From Mesorhizobium sp. B1-1-8 (lineage in GTDB: Bacteria > Pseudomonadota > Alphaproteobacteria > Rhizobiales > Rhizobiaceae), in the NCBI RefSeq assembly GCF_006442795.2, contig NZ_CP083956.1, forward strand, positions 3,325,501-3,389,500: DNA of 64,000 nt, given 5' to 3'. Within the stretch, counting starts at the first letter, position 1, and the number at the start of each line of letters is the position of its first letter. Position numbers and translations under genes: made by a program. Positions 28,586 through 38,391 of the stretch are shown here, one piece after another. The notes below the pieces were generated by a model. That model had not been told where the DNA came from. It saw nothing but the letters and a program-made list of their open reading frames with translations, and did no database searches.

Positions 28586-29764
28586 ATGATCGAGCTGCCC
28601 TTTGCCCGCGACGAATACCAGCAGCGGCTTCGAAAGATCCGCGCCGAGATGGCGACGCGCGGCCTCGAGCTGTTGATCGTCAACGACGTTGCCAACCAGC
28701 ATTACATCACCGGCTACGACGGCTGGTCATTCTACACGCCGCAAACGGTGCTCGTGCCGGTCGAAGAGGTCGAGCCGGTCTGGATCGGGCGCGCGATGGA
28801 TGCTGCAGGAGGCCTCCTGACGGCCTGGATGAAGCCGGAGAATGTGGTCGGTTTCCCGGAAGATCACGTTCAGCGCGCCGATCGCCATCCCATGGACTGG
28901 ATCGCCGGCTGGATCGCGGCAAAGGGCTGGGGAGGCCGTCATATCGGCATCGAGCTCGAATCCTATTATTTCTCGCCAAAGGCGCATGCCAGGCTTGTCG
29001 TCGGGCTTCCCAATGCAAAATGGCACGATGCCGATCTCCTGGTGAACTGGATTCGCGCGGTCAAATCGGCGCCCGAAATCGACTATTTGCGCAAGGCGTC
29101 GACCCTGGCCGAAGCAGCGGTCCGCCAAGCTTTCGCGGTGATCGCGCCAGGTGTTCGCGAGTGCGACGCCATTGCTGCTATTCAGGCAGCGCAGATCGCC
29201 GGCAGCCCGGATTTCGCGGGCGACATCACCGCGCTTCCTCCGACGATTCTTGGCGGCGAGAATGCTTCGGCACCGCACATCATGTGGAGCGACAGGCGGT
29301 TTGGCGAAAACGAGACGATTGCCCTGGAGCTTGCCGGCGTCTGCCGCCGCTATGCCGCCGGGCTGGCGCGGACGCTGCAGCTCGGGACGACGCCGACCCG
29401 AGTTTCAGATACGGCGAAAGCGGTGATCGAGGGCATGGACGCCGTGCTCGATGCGGTCAGGCCGGGAACGACAGCTGAGGCCGTCGAAGCAGCATGGCGC
29501 AAGGTCATCCAGCGCCATGGGCTGAAAAAGGAGTCACGCATCGGCTATTCGATCGGCGTCGCTTATCCGCCCGATTGGGGCGAACACACGATCAGCCTCA
29601 GGCCGGGCGACAAGACGGTGCTCGCGCCCGGAAACGTCCTTCATTCCATCCTCGGCATGTGGATGGACGGCTGGGGCATCGAGATCAGCGAGACCATCCT
29701 GGTTACCGAAACCGGCAATGAAACCTTGACGAAGTTTCCGCGGGAGATTCATGTCAAATCCTGA
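28586..29764 (+). CDS. M24-family hydrolase, ectoine-hydrolase/aminopeptidase-like
   Basis: A 392-residue pita-bread-fold protein. The N-terminal half has VNDVANQHYITGYDGWSFYT, a segment shared with the DoeA/EutD ectoine hydrolase branch of family M24. The C-terminal catalytic domain has HIMWSDRRFGENETIALELA and the later EISETILVTE with the terminal Glu. Several metal ligands of classical aminopeptidase P (two Asp and a His) are not obvious, as in ectoine hydrolase. I start at ATG 28586, with GGAG 5 bases upstream. No other ectoine-use genes are nearby, so the substrate is open. It is divergent from the ROK operon. Confidence 0.75.
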   Translation: MIELPFARDEYQQRLRKIRAEMATRGLELLIVNDVANQHYITGYDGWSFYTPQTVLVPVEEVEPVWIGRAMDAAGGLLTAWMKPENVVGFPEDHVQRADRHPMDWIAGWIAAKGWGGRHIGIELESYYFSPKAHARLVVGLPNAKWHDADLLVNWIRAVKSAPEIDYLRKASTLAEAAVRQAFAVIAPGVRECDAIAAIQAAQIAGSPDFAGDITALPPTILGGENASAPHIMWSDRRFGENETIALELAGVCRRYAAGLARTLQLGTTPTRVSDTAKAVIEGMDAVLDAVRPGTTAEAVEAAWRKVIQRHGLKKESRIGYSIGVAYPPDWGEHTISLRPGDKTVLAPGNVLHSILGMWMDGWGIEISETILVTETGNETLTKFPREIHVKS

Positions 29765-29814
29765 TGGGCCGGCCAGGGCAGACTGACCAATCGCCTCGAT
29801 CGAATGGCTGTAGT

Positions 29815-31083
29815 CTACAGGTACTGCGCGACCTTCTTGCCGACGCTCAGAAAGCGCAGCGGATCGATCGCCTCGCCATTATGGCGCACTTCGTAGTGGA
29901 GGTGCGGGCCGGTGGAACGGCCGCTGCTGCCGGTCTTGCCGATCACGTCGCCGGCGGCGAGCTGCTGGCCGACGGCGACGTCGATCTCGCTTAAATGGCC
30001 GTAGCGCGTGGCGAAGCCGTTGCCGTGGTCGATCTCGACCATGCGGCCGTAGCCGCCGTTCCAGCCGGCCTTGGTGACGATACCTGCTGCAGTGACCTTG
30101 GCGGCCATGCCGATCGGCGCCCTGAAATCCATTCCCGTATGCAAAGCGGCGGTGCCGAGGATCGGGTCGGTGCGCACGCCGAACGGGCTGGTCACGGCAT
30201 GGCCGGGGGCAGGGTTGGCGAGCGGCAGCTTGCGCGCCTCTTTCTTGACCTGATCAAGCGTATCAAGCGCTTCGTCCAGTTCCTTAACCTTGCTGTCGAA
30301 GATCATGGACGGATCGAGCGGGACCAGAGGGCCGCCGACGTCGCCCTTGTCGAACTCGCTGTCGACCGGCAGGCCCGCGGCTTGCAGCGCCTGCTTGATG
30401 GCGTCGACATTCCTGTAGGCGTTGTCGGCAAGCGTGGTGATGCGGGTGAGCTGCTGGCTCTCTATGGCCTTGAGCGACGCGTTGATCGACACGAACAGCT
30501 TGTCGGCGCGATCGGCGGCCGTCTCGCCGTCGAGCGGTTTGGACCTTGTCGACCACAGTGAGAACGGCTTGGTGTCACCGGCGCCCAGGCTGGCGACGGA
30601 ATAGGTCGGAGCCTGCGAAAGGCTGCCGGTCACCTCGGGTTTTGCCGCCGTATCGCTTGCGGCCGGAGCATCGCCGACCTCGCTTTCGGCGCGTTCGATG
30701 ATCGGGCCGAGCCGGCCATGGCGCTGGCTGAGCTGGGTCTGCCTAGCCAACAACTCGCTGACCTTGGTTTCCATGAGCTGCTGGTCGAGAAGCTGGCGAC
30801 TGGTGATGCGGTCGACCTGGGCACGCAGCGCCGAGATGCGGTCTTCATAAGCCTGCTGCATGCGCGCCTGCCTGGCCGTCGTGGCGCCAATCAGATCGTC
30901 GCGCAGCACCAGATAGGAGGTGGCGAGCAAATAGCCGATGGCGATCGCCGCCAGCGCAGAGCCGATGAGAGCGGCAAGCCAGGGGCGGATGGTGAAATGC
31001 CTGATCTCGTTACCCCGGGCGATAATGACCGTGTGGGGCTCCTTGCGCCTGCCGAAGACCGCTGACTGACCGGTTGGGTTCAC
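29815..31083 (-). CDS. M23 peptidoglycan endopeptidase, membrane-anchored
   Basis: A 422-residue murein hydrolase. A short cytosolic N-terminus is followed by one membrane helix (about 36-58), a coiled coil (about 66-125, Gln/Arg-rich), a linker, and a C-terminal LytM domain. The zinc site is complete: His315 and Asp319 in LHTGMDF, and His394 and His396 in GPHLHYEV. It would therefore cleave peptide cross-links in the periplasm, unlike degenerate EnvC/NlpD-type activators. The start is GTG 31083 without a strong ribosome-binding site, so the N-terminus is uncertain. It follows bcp on the same strand, 158 bases away. Confidence 0.88.
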   Translation of the reverse strand: MNPTGQSAVFGRRKEPHTVIIARGNEIRHFTIRPWLAALIGSALAAIAIGYLLATSYLVLRDDLIGATTARQARMQQAYEDRISALRAQVDRITSRQLLDQQLMETKVSELLARQTQLSQRHGRLGPIIERAESEVGDAPAASDTAAKPEVTGSLSQAPTYSVASLGAGDTKPFSLWSTRSKPLDGETAADRADKLFVSINASLKAIESQQLTRITTLADNAYRNVDAIKQALQAAGLPVDSEFDKGDVGGPLVPLDPSMIFDSKVKELDEALDTLDQVKKEARKLPLANPAPGHAVTSPFGVRTDPILGTAALHTGMDFRAPIGMAAKVTAAGIVTKAGWNGGYGRMVEIDHGNGFATRYGHLSEIDVAVGQQLAAGDVIGKTGSSGRSTGPHLHYEVRHNGEAIDPLRFLSVGKKVAQYL

Positions 31084-31241
31084 GGGACCAAGCTTTCGTT
31101 ACGACACCGACGAATAGCCTTGGATTACACATTATTAGGGTTAACAAAGCCTTGTCGCGGGCCAAATCCGCCAACCGATGCCCCGCATCGCGGGTGGCGG
31201 GTTGCAACGATGGATTCATGTCGCGAAGCGACTGCGGTTCT

Positions 31242-31709
31242 TCAGAGGGCGCGGACCGCTTCCAGCACCTCTTGGGCGTGGCCCTTGACCCGCACCTTTC
31301 GCCAGATCCTTGCGATCCGTCCGTCCTTGCCGATCAGGAAGGTGGCGCGCTCGACGCCCATGTAGTTGCGGCCATACATCGTCTTTTCGACCCACAGATG
31401 ATAGGCCTCGATCACCTTGCGCTCCTCGTCCGCAACCAGGTCGACGGTGAGATCGTACTTCGCCTTGAATTTGTCGTGTTTTTTTACGCTATCGGGAGAC
31501 AGCCCGATCACTACGGCGCCGGCCTTCTCGAACTCCGGCTTCAGCTGCGAGAAGCCGATCGCCTCGGTGGTGCAGCTTGTGGTGTCGTCCTGCGGATAGA
31601 AGTAGAGTACGACGGGCTTTCCCCGGAAAGCGGCGAGGCCGAGGGAGCCGCCGCCATCGCGCGGAAGATCGAATTGCGGTGCAACGTCGCCCACTTCGAG
31701 ATCAGCCAT
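31242..31709 (-). CDS. bcp: Peroxiredoxin, Bcp/PrxQ type
   Basis: Thiol peroxidase of 155 residues that reduces H2O2 and organic peroxides. The peroxidatic Cys is Cys46 in DDTTSCTTEA. The second Cys five residues later, found in E. coli Bcp, is absent (Ala50, Ile51), so it belongs to the 1-Cys-like PrxQ group or uses an external thiol. The family motif FYPQDDTTSC is otherwise standard. The start is ATG 31709, giving MADLEVGDVAPQFDLP; the upstream open frame is antisense to the YhdP-like gene and is not real. It is divergent from that gene, with about 96 bases between. Confidence 0.92.
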   Translation of the reverse strand: MADLEVGDVAPQFDLPRDGGGSLGLAAFRGKPVVLYFYPQDDTTSCTTEAIGFSQLKPEFEKAGAVVIGLSPDSVKKHDKFKAKYDLTVDLVADEERKVIEAYHLWVEKTMYGRNYMGVERATFLIGKDGRIARIWRKVRVKGHAQEVLEAVRAL

Positions 31710-31805
31710 ATCGATGCCCTTGTCCGAGGTTACGCGCGGATCGAGCATCGATATAACGTGAGGCGGGGATTCGTCCACGACGAGTTCGTTACAACGGAAT
31801 ATTGC

Positions 31806-34800
31806 GTGGATCAGGAGCAACCGCAGCACGAGAAGATCAGGTTCAGGCGTGACGAGATCACCGACCTGGGAAAATTTCCGTCCGCCTGCGGCGTGCCGCC
31901 GCTCGGCCGCGCTTCCATCCGCCGCTTTCGCATTCTCGGCCGGATTTTTGCCGGGCTCTGCGCGCTCGTGCTTCTGGCGGCAGCCGGGGTCTATGTGCTC
32001 GGCACGTCGGGCATCGGCACCGAACGGCTGCGGACGGAGGCCGAGACCGCCATCGAGAAAATCGCCGGCGTCGATGTCAACGTCGCGGTCGGCGCGGCGC
32101 GGCTGACGCTCGACAGTTCGAGCTTCATTGCCTTGCAGGTGAGCAACGTCAGCCTGAAAACCACGGACGGCAAGCCGATGGCCGATGTCGGACGCGTCCG
32201 TTTCGGCATGCGGCTGCTGCCACTGCTTTCCGGCCAGGTGCGGCTGACCAGCGCCAGGTTTTCCGATGCCCGTATCATGGTGGCCGCGATGCCGTCGGGC
32301 GGCGGCGACTGGACGGCGGCGCTGCGCAATGAGGACGGCCTCATCGATCCCGAGAAAGTGTCGGCGGCGGTGTTTGCCGGCGTCAACGACGCGCTCCACG
32401 CGGTGCGCGAGGATTCGATGCGCCGGATCGACCTCGGCAATGTCGAGTTCGAACTGCCGGCCGCCGGATCGGTCAAGCGCGTGACCGTGGCGAACGCGAC
32501 GGTTGCCCAGACCGGGACCGGCAGCATGCAGCTCTCGTCCGACGTGGATGTCGATGGCAGGCACGTCACCTTGACCGCGTCCGCGACGCGTGATCCCGCC
32601 GCGAGGCGGATCGCATCGCTCGACGCCAGCCTTCAGATGGCCGGCGCCGGCGGGACGCCAATCGACGGCGACTCTGCCGATGGAACTCCCGACGAAGGCG
32701 GCAGGCTGGGTTCGGTCGGCTTGAAGCTTTCAGGCTCGGAGGCGTCCGGCGAAGCGCCATCGCGCCTGGCGGCCTCGTTGTCGCTCGCCGGCTCAATGCT
32801 CGATCTCGGCCCGCGCGGCTTGCTGCCGGCCGATGTCGATGCCGATGCCACGCTGGTGGCGGGGTCGAACAAGGTTTCGGTCGACAGGCTGCAGCTCAAG
32901 ACCGGCCGCTCCACCTTCGACTTCGCCGGCTCGATCGGACCGAAGCCGGCGGCCGCCGGCGAGGAGCCGTCCTATCGCTATGATCTCACCAGCGACGGCT
33001 CGACGCTTGCGCCGTCGGAGTCGCCGGAGCCGGCGCTCAAATTCCTTGCGCGCATCGCCGGCGTCTACCAGACCAGGAGCCGCAAGCTCGTCGCCGAGCA
33101 GATCGGCGTCCGTTCCGGCGGCTCGAGCGAAGTTCTGGGCACCGCATCCGTCGCTTTCATCGACAACGGCCCGCCGGGCATATCGCTCTCCCTCAACGTC
33201 CACGACATGCCGGTCTCGCATGTCAAGCAATTGTGGCCCTGGTTCTCCGCCCGCAATGCCCGTCTCTGGGTCCTCGGCAATCTCTTCGGCGGCCGGGTGA
33301 CAGATGCCAATCTGCAATTCCAGGTCGTGCCCGGGCGGCTCGACAACGGCGTGCCGCTTTCGGCCGACGAGGTGTTCGGCCGCTTCCAGATCGAAGGGTC
33401 GCGCTTCGATACGGCGGGCCGCATCCCACCCATCCGCGATGCGGTTGGCGTCGTCACCTTCCACGGCAACGATGTCGACGTCGCGCTTTCCTCCGGCAGC
33501 GTCTACATGCCCAGCGGCCGCACCGTGGCGGCAAGCGGCGGCACGCTCACGGTGAAGCAGGCAAATCACTCGCCGGTGATCGGCGCGCTCGACATCGATG
33601 TCGCCGGCGAGGCGCCGGCGATCGCAGAACTCGCCTCCTACGAGCCGATCAACGCCATGCGTCATGTCGGCCTTGCGCCGGAAGACCTGACCGGCACCGT
33701 CACCGGCCACGTCCGTGCCGACATCCCGCTGACCGCCGGCGTCGACACCTCGAAGCTCGATTGGCTGGTGGCGCTCGACTACAAGGACCTGTCGCTCGCC
33801 AAGCCGTTCGACGACCAGACGGTGACCGATGCCGACGGGTCGATCACGGTCGGCCCCGAGCAAGCGGTGATTTCGGCCCAGGCCAAGCTGAACGGCATGC
33901 CGGCCGAGCTCGACCTAGTCGAGCCGCTCAGAGACGACGGGCCGCCGCGCAGCCGCAAGGTCGCGCTGGTGCTCGACGACAAGACGCGCAATGCAGCCAT
34001 GCCCGGGCTGTCGCCGCTGCTTTCCGGGACGATCAAGGTGGCGATCGACAAGAGCGGCGAGAGCGCCCAGAACGTTTCGGCCGACCTCACCAATGCGAGG
34101 CTCGATATCCCCTGGGCCGGATGGAGCAAGGGCGCCGGCATTCCCGCCAAGGTCACTTTCGCGATGGCCAAATCCGGCGGCACCACAAAGCTGTCGGATT
34201 TCAATCTCGACGGAAAGAGCTTTTCGGTGGCCGGCGATGTGACGCTGGTCAATGGCGCGCTGTCCTCGGCCCGTTTCAGCAATGTGGCGCTCAACAGAGG
34301 CGACGATGTCGCCATCTCGGTGAAGCGAAACGGCAAGAGCTATGCGGTCGATATCAGCGGCGATGCGCTCGACGCCCGTTCGCTGATCAAGCAGTTCACC
34401 TCCGACGTCGACACCGCCACCAAGGGCCCGGGCGTCGAAGCGATCTCCGTCAGCGCCGACGTGAAATCCCTGAGCGGCTTCCACGACGAGGTCCTGTCCA
34501 ACCTCAAACTGGATTACAGCGCAGCAGGCTCCAGGGTGAACGGGCTCAATGTCAGCGCGACCGCGAGTTCCGGTGCAGCGATCACCGTCAGCAACACCAC
34601 CGGCGACGGTGGCCGCGCGCTCCGGATGAGATCGGCCGATGCCGGCGCCATCCTGCGCTTCCTCGACATTTACGAGCATATGGAGGGCGGCGCGATCACG
34701 CTGTCGCTTTCCGGCGCCGCCAGCGGGCCGATGAAAGGCCAGGTCGATGCAAGCAACTTCTATGTCGTCAACGAGCCCAAGCTCGCCTCGCTCGTGTCGA

Positions 34801-35210
34801 CCAAGCCGGCCGGCGACACGCGCAGCCTGAACCAGGCGGTGAAGGCCGATATCGACACCTCCAGGGTGAAGTTCGAGCGCGGCTTTGCCGAGATCGACAA
34901 GGGCTCAGGCTATCTGAAGCTCGCAAACGGCCTGCTGCGCGGCCCGCGCATCGGCACGACATTCCAGGGCACGCTCTACGACCAGGACAACAATATGGAC
35001 ATGACCGGCACCTTCATGCCGGTCTATGGGCTGAACCGCATTTTTGGCGAATTGCCGCTGTTCGGTCCGCTGCTCGGCAACGGCCGCGACCGCGGCCTGA
35101 TCGGTGTCACCTACCGGCTCAGGGGCAACGCCAACAAGCCGAACCTCGACATCAACCCGCTGTCGGTGATCGCGCCGGGAATATTCCGGTCGATCTTCGA
35201 GTACCGATAG
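31806..35210 (+). CDS. Large AsmA-superfamily (YhdP/TamB-like) envelope protein
   Basis: About 1134 residues. A cytosolic N-terminus of ~45 residues is followed by one membrane helix (FAGLCALVLLAAAGVYVL, about 48-65), then a very long periplasmic part rich in beta strands with repeated Asp-Val-Asp and Gly patterns, typical of DUF3971/AsmA-like bridges. The tail FQGTLYDQDNNMDMTGTFMP (about 1050-1070) and PNLDINPLSVIAPGIF are the conserved AsmA_2 end. In E. coli, YhdP, TamB and YdbH move phospholipids to the outer membrane; that role is inferred here. The start is GTG 31806 with GGAA upstream; an open frame back to 31074 is antisense to bcp and rejected. Convergent with tyrS. Confidence 0.82.
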   Translation: MDQEQPQHEKIRFRRDEITDLGKFPSACGVPPLGRASIRRFRILGRIFAGLCALVLLAAAGVYVLGTSGIGTERLRTEAETAIEKIAGVDVNVAVGAARLTLDSSSFIALQVSNVSLKTTDGKPMADVGRVRFGMRLLPLLSGQVRLTSARFSDARIMVAAMPSGGGDWTAALRNEDGLIDPEKVSAAVFAGVNDALHAVREDSMRRIDLGNVEFELPAAGSVKRVTVANATVAQTGTGSMQLSSDVDVDGRHVTLTASATRDPAARRIASLDASLQMAGAGGTPIDGDSADGTPDEGGRLGSVGLKLSGSEASGEAPSRLAASLSLAGSMLDLGPRGLLPADVDADATLVAGSNKVSVDRLQLKTGRSTFDFAGSIGPKPAAAGEEPSYRYDLTSDGSTLAPSESPEPALKFLARIAGVYQTRSRKLVAEQIGVRSGGSSEVLGTASVAFIDNGPPGISLSLNVHDMPVSHVKQLWPWFSARNARLWVLGNLFGGRVTDANLQFQVVPGRLDNGVPLSADEVFGRFQIEGSRFDTAGRIPPIRDAVGVVTFHGNDVDVALSSGSVYMPSGRTVAASGGTLTVKQANHSPVIGALDIDVAGEAPAIAELASYEPINAMRHVGLAPEDLTGTVTGHVRADIPLTAGVDTSKLDWLVALDYKDLSLAKPFDDQTVTDADGSITVGPEQAVISAQAKLNGMPAELDLVEPLRDDGPPRSRKVALVLDDKTRNAAMPGLSPLLSGTIKVAIDKSGESAQNVSADLTNARLDIPWAGWSKGAGIPAKVTFAMAKSGGTTKLSDFNLDGKSFSVAGDVTLVNGALSSARFSNVALNRGDDVAISVKRNGKSYAVDISGDALDARSLIKQFTSDVDTATKGPGVEAISVSADVKSLSGFHDEVLSNLKLDYSAAGSRVNGLNVSATASSGAAITVSNTTGDGGRALRMRSADAGAILRFLDIYEHMEGGAITLSLSGAASGPMKGQVDASNFYVVNEPKLASLVSTKPAGDTRSLNQAVKADIDTSRVKFERGFAEIDKGSGYLKLANGLLRGPRIGTTFQGTLYDQDNNMDMTGTFMPVYGLNRIFGELPLFGPLLGNGRDRGLIGVTYRLRGNANKPNLDINPLSVIAPGIFRSIFEYR

Positions 35211-35221
35211 AGTACGTCACT

Positions 35222-36475
35222 TCACTCCGGCCGAACGAGGACGATCTTCTTGCCTAATTGGACTTTGAAGGCTCCAGTGCCTTCGTCCATATCTTGATAG
35301 AAGAAGTACTTGTCAGGATTGGAAACACGCTCGTTGTTAATCCGGACCCCGCCTTCATTCATTTTTCGGCGAACCTCCGATTTCGAACTAAATAGTCCGG
35401 ACGCAAAGGCTATCACCTTGGCCGATCGAGCTCGTTCGAAACCCTCTTTTGGCATAACGACAGTTGGCAGAGTTGCAGAAAGCGCGCCTTCCTCGAAGGT
35501 CTTGCGCGCGGTCTCGCTTGCCGTCTCGGCCGCTTCGCGACCATGCAGCATGCCTGTGATCTCGGTAGCGAGGATCTTCTTGGCCTCGTTGATCTCCGAG
35601 CCGCCGAGCTTTTCAAGGCGCGCGACCTCGGTCAGCGGCAAGGTCGTGTAAAGCCTCAGGAAGCGGCCGACATCGGCATCCTCGGTGTTGCGCCAATACT
35701 GCCAGAACTCGTACGGCGACAGCATGTCGCCGTCGAGCCAGACGGCGCCCGACGCCGACTTGCCCATCTTGGCGCCGGACGATGTGGTGAGCAGCGGCGT
35801 CGTCATGGCATAGAGCTGCGCACCCTCCATGCGGTGGCCGAGATCGATGCCGTTGACGATGTTGCCCCACTGATCGGAGCCGCCCATCTGCAGCCGGCAG
35901 TCGAAGCGCCTGTAGAGCTCGACGAAGTCATAGGCCTGCAGGATCATGTAGTTGAATTCGAGGAACGACAGCGACTGCTCGCGGTCGAGCCTGAGCTTGA
36001 CCGAATCGAAGGCGAGCATGCGGTTGACGGAGAAATGCCGGCCGACATCGCGCAGGAAATTGACGTAGTTGATCTCCATCAGCCAGTCGGCGTTGTTGAC
36101 CATGACGGCGTCGCCGGTGCCGCCGCCGAATTTGAGGTAAGGTACGAAATTGCGGCGAATGCCGGCAAGATTGTCGTCGATATCCTGCGGCGTCAGCAGC
36201 TTGCGCGCCTCGTCCTTGAAGGACGGGTCACCGATCATCGAGGTGCCGCCGCCCATCAGCGCGATCGGCCGGTGGCCGGTCTGCTGCAGCCAGTAGAGCA
36301 TCATGATCTGGATCAGCGATCCCGCATGCAGGCTTTTGGCCGTAGCGTCGAAGCCGATATAGGCGCTGACCGTTTCCCCGGCGAAAAGCTGGTCGAGGCC
36401 GGCCTCATCCGAAATCTGGTGGATGAAGCCGCGCTCGCTCATGATGCGCAGGAAATCGGATTTGAAGGCAGACAT
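35222..36475 (-). CDS. tyrS: Tyrosine--tRNA ligase
   Basis: Charges tRNA-Tyr. The 417 residues include the class I Rossmann core, with [14 protein letters not shown] (HIGH-like SLHAG at 48-52), the [11 protein letters not shown] binding segment at about 196-206, and the KMSKS loop in the form KMGKS at 236-240. A C-terminal S4 RNA-binding domain follows (about 350-417, [20 protein letters not shown]). I start at ATG 36475, with GGGAAGAAAA upstream; the longer frame to 36589 has no family sequence. The stop lies 11 bases from that of the convergent AsmA-like gene. Confidence 0.97.
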   Translation of the reverse strand: MSAFKSDFLRIMSERGFIHQISDEAGLDQLFAGETVSAYIGFDATAKSLHAGSLIQIMMLYWLQQTGHRPIALMGGGTSMIGDPSFKDEARKLLTPQDIDDNLAGIRRNFVPYLKFGGGTGDAVMVNNADWLMEINYVNFLRDVGRHFSVNRMLAFDSVKLRLDREQSLSFLEFNYMILQAYDFVELYRRFDCRLQMGGSDQWGNIVNGIDLGHRMEGAQLYAMTTPLLTTSSGAKMGKSASGAVWLDGDMLSPYEFWQYWRNTEDADVGRFLRLYTTLPLTEVARLEKLGGSEINEAKKILATEITGMLHGREAAETASETARKTFEEGALSATLPTVVMPKEGFERARSAKVIAFASGLFSSKSEVRRKMNEGGVRINNERVSNPDKYFFYQDMDEGTGAFKVQLGKKIVLVRPE

Positions 36476-36701
36476 TTTTTCTTCCCGGAACTCGCCCGAC
36501 CCTGACCAGGCGCAATGTGAAGGCGCGCGTTTAGCATCCGATCGTGTTTCGGTCAAAAGACCGCGATCAGCGGTTTTGCGTCCGGTCACCCTGTCCTTGC
36601 TTCGTTCTTTTTGCTGGCGTAATGAGGCGCCGCGCCAGGATCAGGCGCCTCCAATGCCGCGACGGGGCCATCCCGCAGATCGAATCCGGAAAGCTCCCGC
36701 G

Positions 36702-38345
36702 ATGAACAGGAACACCCTCATCCTCTTTCTGTTCAGCATCGTGATGACCGTCAGCGGGCTGGCGAGCCTGCCGCCGGTCGATCGCGACGAAGCCCGTTTC
36801 GTCCAGTCGACCAAGCAGATGGTCGAGACAGGCGACTATATAGATATTCGCCTCCAGGACGTCTCCCGCTACAAGAAGCCGATCGGCATCTACTGGCTGC
36901 AATCGGCGGCCGTGGCGTTGAGCGGCGAGGGGGCTCAAGCGCCGATTTGGGTCTATCGCCTGGTCTCCATGCTCGGCATCGCGCTTGCCGTCGTCGGCAT
37001 CGGCTGGACCGGCACAAAACTCTTCGGCGCCAAGGCCGGTCTTGCCGCCGGCCTGATGATTGCGGCGATCTTCGCCACCGCCTTCGAGGGCCGCGACGCC
37101 AAGACCGATGCCATGCTCCTGGCCTGCTGCGTGGCCGCGCAAGGCGCGCTGGCGCAGGTCTATCTGGCGGCAAAGCGCAACGAGCCGGTGGCCGGCCATC
37201 TGCCGTGGATATTCTGGGTTGCGCAAGGGCTGGGGATCCTCATCAAGGGGCCGGTGGCGCCGCTTTTATCCCTGCTGACGGCCGCGGCGCTGTTCGCCTT
37301 CGAGCGCGACTGGCGCTGGCTGTTGAAGCTCAAGCTGGTGCGCGGCGTGGCGATCGTGCTGGTCATCGTGCTGCCCTGGATCATCCTCATCAGCTGGAAG
37401 AGCGGCGGCGCCTTCTTTCAGGAGGCGGTCGGCAAGGACATGCTGAACAAGGTGGCGCAGGGCGAGGAATCGCACGGCCTGCCGCCCGGCTTCTACATGC
37501 TCACTTATTCGCTGTTCATGTGGCCGTTCGGCCTGATCGCGGTCGGCGCCGGACTGCAGGCGATCAACCGTTTTTGGGATGATCCGCGGCTGCGCTTCTG
37601 CCTTGCCTGGTACATCCCGTTCTGGCTGGTATTCGAGGCGATCCCGACCAAGCTGCCGCATTATGTCATGCCGGCCTATCCCGGCATGGCGCTGCTGATC
37701 GGCTGGCTGCTGACCTTGCCGGCGGCCGAGGCCAATGCGCCGCTGAAGCGCTGGCAGACATGGCTGTGGTGGGCGACAGCCTTCGGCCTTGCTTTGGTGG
37801 CGATCGGCCTGGCCGTGGTCTGCGTCGCGGCTCCAATCTATCTGGCAAAGGCGTTTTCCTGGTGGAGCATTCCGGCGGCGATCGCGGCCTTGGTCACCGG
37901 TTATCTCGCCTTCCCGCGCCAATTGCAGGTTCCGCTCGGACGCATCGCGGCGATCGCGGTCGGCGCCGGCATCACCTTCAGCCTGCTGTTCGGCGTCATC
38001 GCGCCGTCGCTGAAACCGATCTGGCTCAGCCCTGCCATCAAGGCGGCGGTCGATGCCAACCGTCCCTGCGATACAACCGTGCTCGCCTCGGCGCCCTATC
38101 ATGAGCCGAGCCTGGTCTTCCTGGTCGGCACCAAAACCGTGCTGACCGACGTCGAGGGCGTTGCGCAGCACCTCGCTGCCGATCCGGCCTGCGCGCTTGG
38201 TCTCGCGCCGGTCAAGGAAGAGCAGAAGCTGAACGAATTGCTGGCCGGGCAGGGCAAGTCGGCGAAGCGCCTTACCGAGATCGACGGCCTCAACTATTCG
38301 TCGGGAGACAAACTGGCGCTCGGCCTCTATCGGGTGGCCGAGTGA
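36702..38345 (+). CDS. ArnT/PMT-family glycosyltransferase, polytopic
   Basis: A GT-C-fold membrane glycosyltransferase of 547 residues that would use a polyprenyl-phosphate sugar donor. After the first helix comes PPVDRDEARF (25-33), the catalytic acidic loop typical of ArnT and related enzymes. Around ten further membrane segments follow, with the conserved KGPVAPLLSLL and FWLVFEAIPTKLPHYVMPAYP segments. A soluble periplasmic domain of ~110 residues closes the protein. ATG 36702 has GGAAAG upstream. The next gene is a PAP2 phosphatase 46 bases away; together they may modify lipid A or another envelope lipid, a common pairing in rhizobia. The acceptor is not known. Confidence 0.85.
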   Translation: MNRNTLILFLFSIVMTVSGLASLPPVDRDEARFVQSTKQMVETGDYIDIRLQDVSRYKKPIGIYWLQSAAVALSGEGAQAPIWVYRLVSMLGIALAVVGIGWTGTKLFGAKAGLAAGLMIAAIFATAFEGRDAKTDAMLLACCVAAQGALAQVYLAAKRNEPVAGHLPWIFWVAQGLGILIKGPVAPLLSLLTAAALFAFERDWRWLLKLKLVRGVAIVLVIVLPWIILISWKSGGAFFQEAVGKDMLNKVAQGEESHGLPPGFYMLTYSLFMWPFGLIAVGAGLQAINRFWDDPRLRFCLAWYIPFWLVFEAIPTKLPHYVMPAYPGMALLIGWLLTLPAAEANAPLKRWQTWLWWATAFGLALVAIGLAVVCVAAPIYLAKAFSWWSIPAAIAALVTGYLAFPRQLQVPLGRIAAIAVGAGITFSLLFGVIAPSLKPIWLSPAIKAAVDANRPCDTTVLASAPYHEPSLVFLVGTKTVLTDVEGVAQHLAADPACALGLAPVKEEQKLNELLAGQGKSAKRLTEIDGLNYSSGDKLALGLYRVAE

Positions 38346-38391
38346 TGATTGGCGCTGCGCCTTGAATGACCCTATAAGCTCGCGCCCAGCC

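Noticed and set aside
31074..31805. A 244-codon N-terminal extension of the AsmA-like protein
   Set aside because: It runs antisense through the conserved bcp gene; the GTG at 31806 gives a sensible membrane-anchored start.
33233..35257. A 674-codon frame overlapping the AsmA-like gene in another frame
   Set aside because: Arg/Gln/His-rich out-of-frame translation typical of GC-rich coding DNA; the AsmA-like frame has a membrane helix and conserved C-terminal segments.
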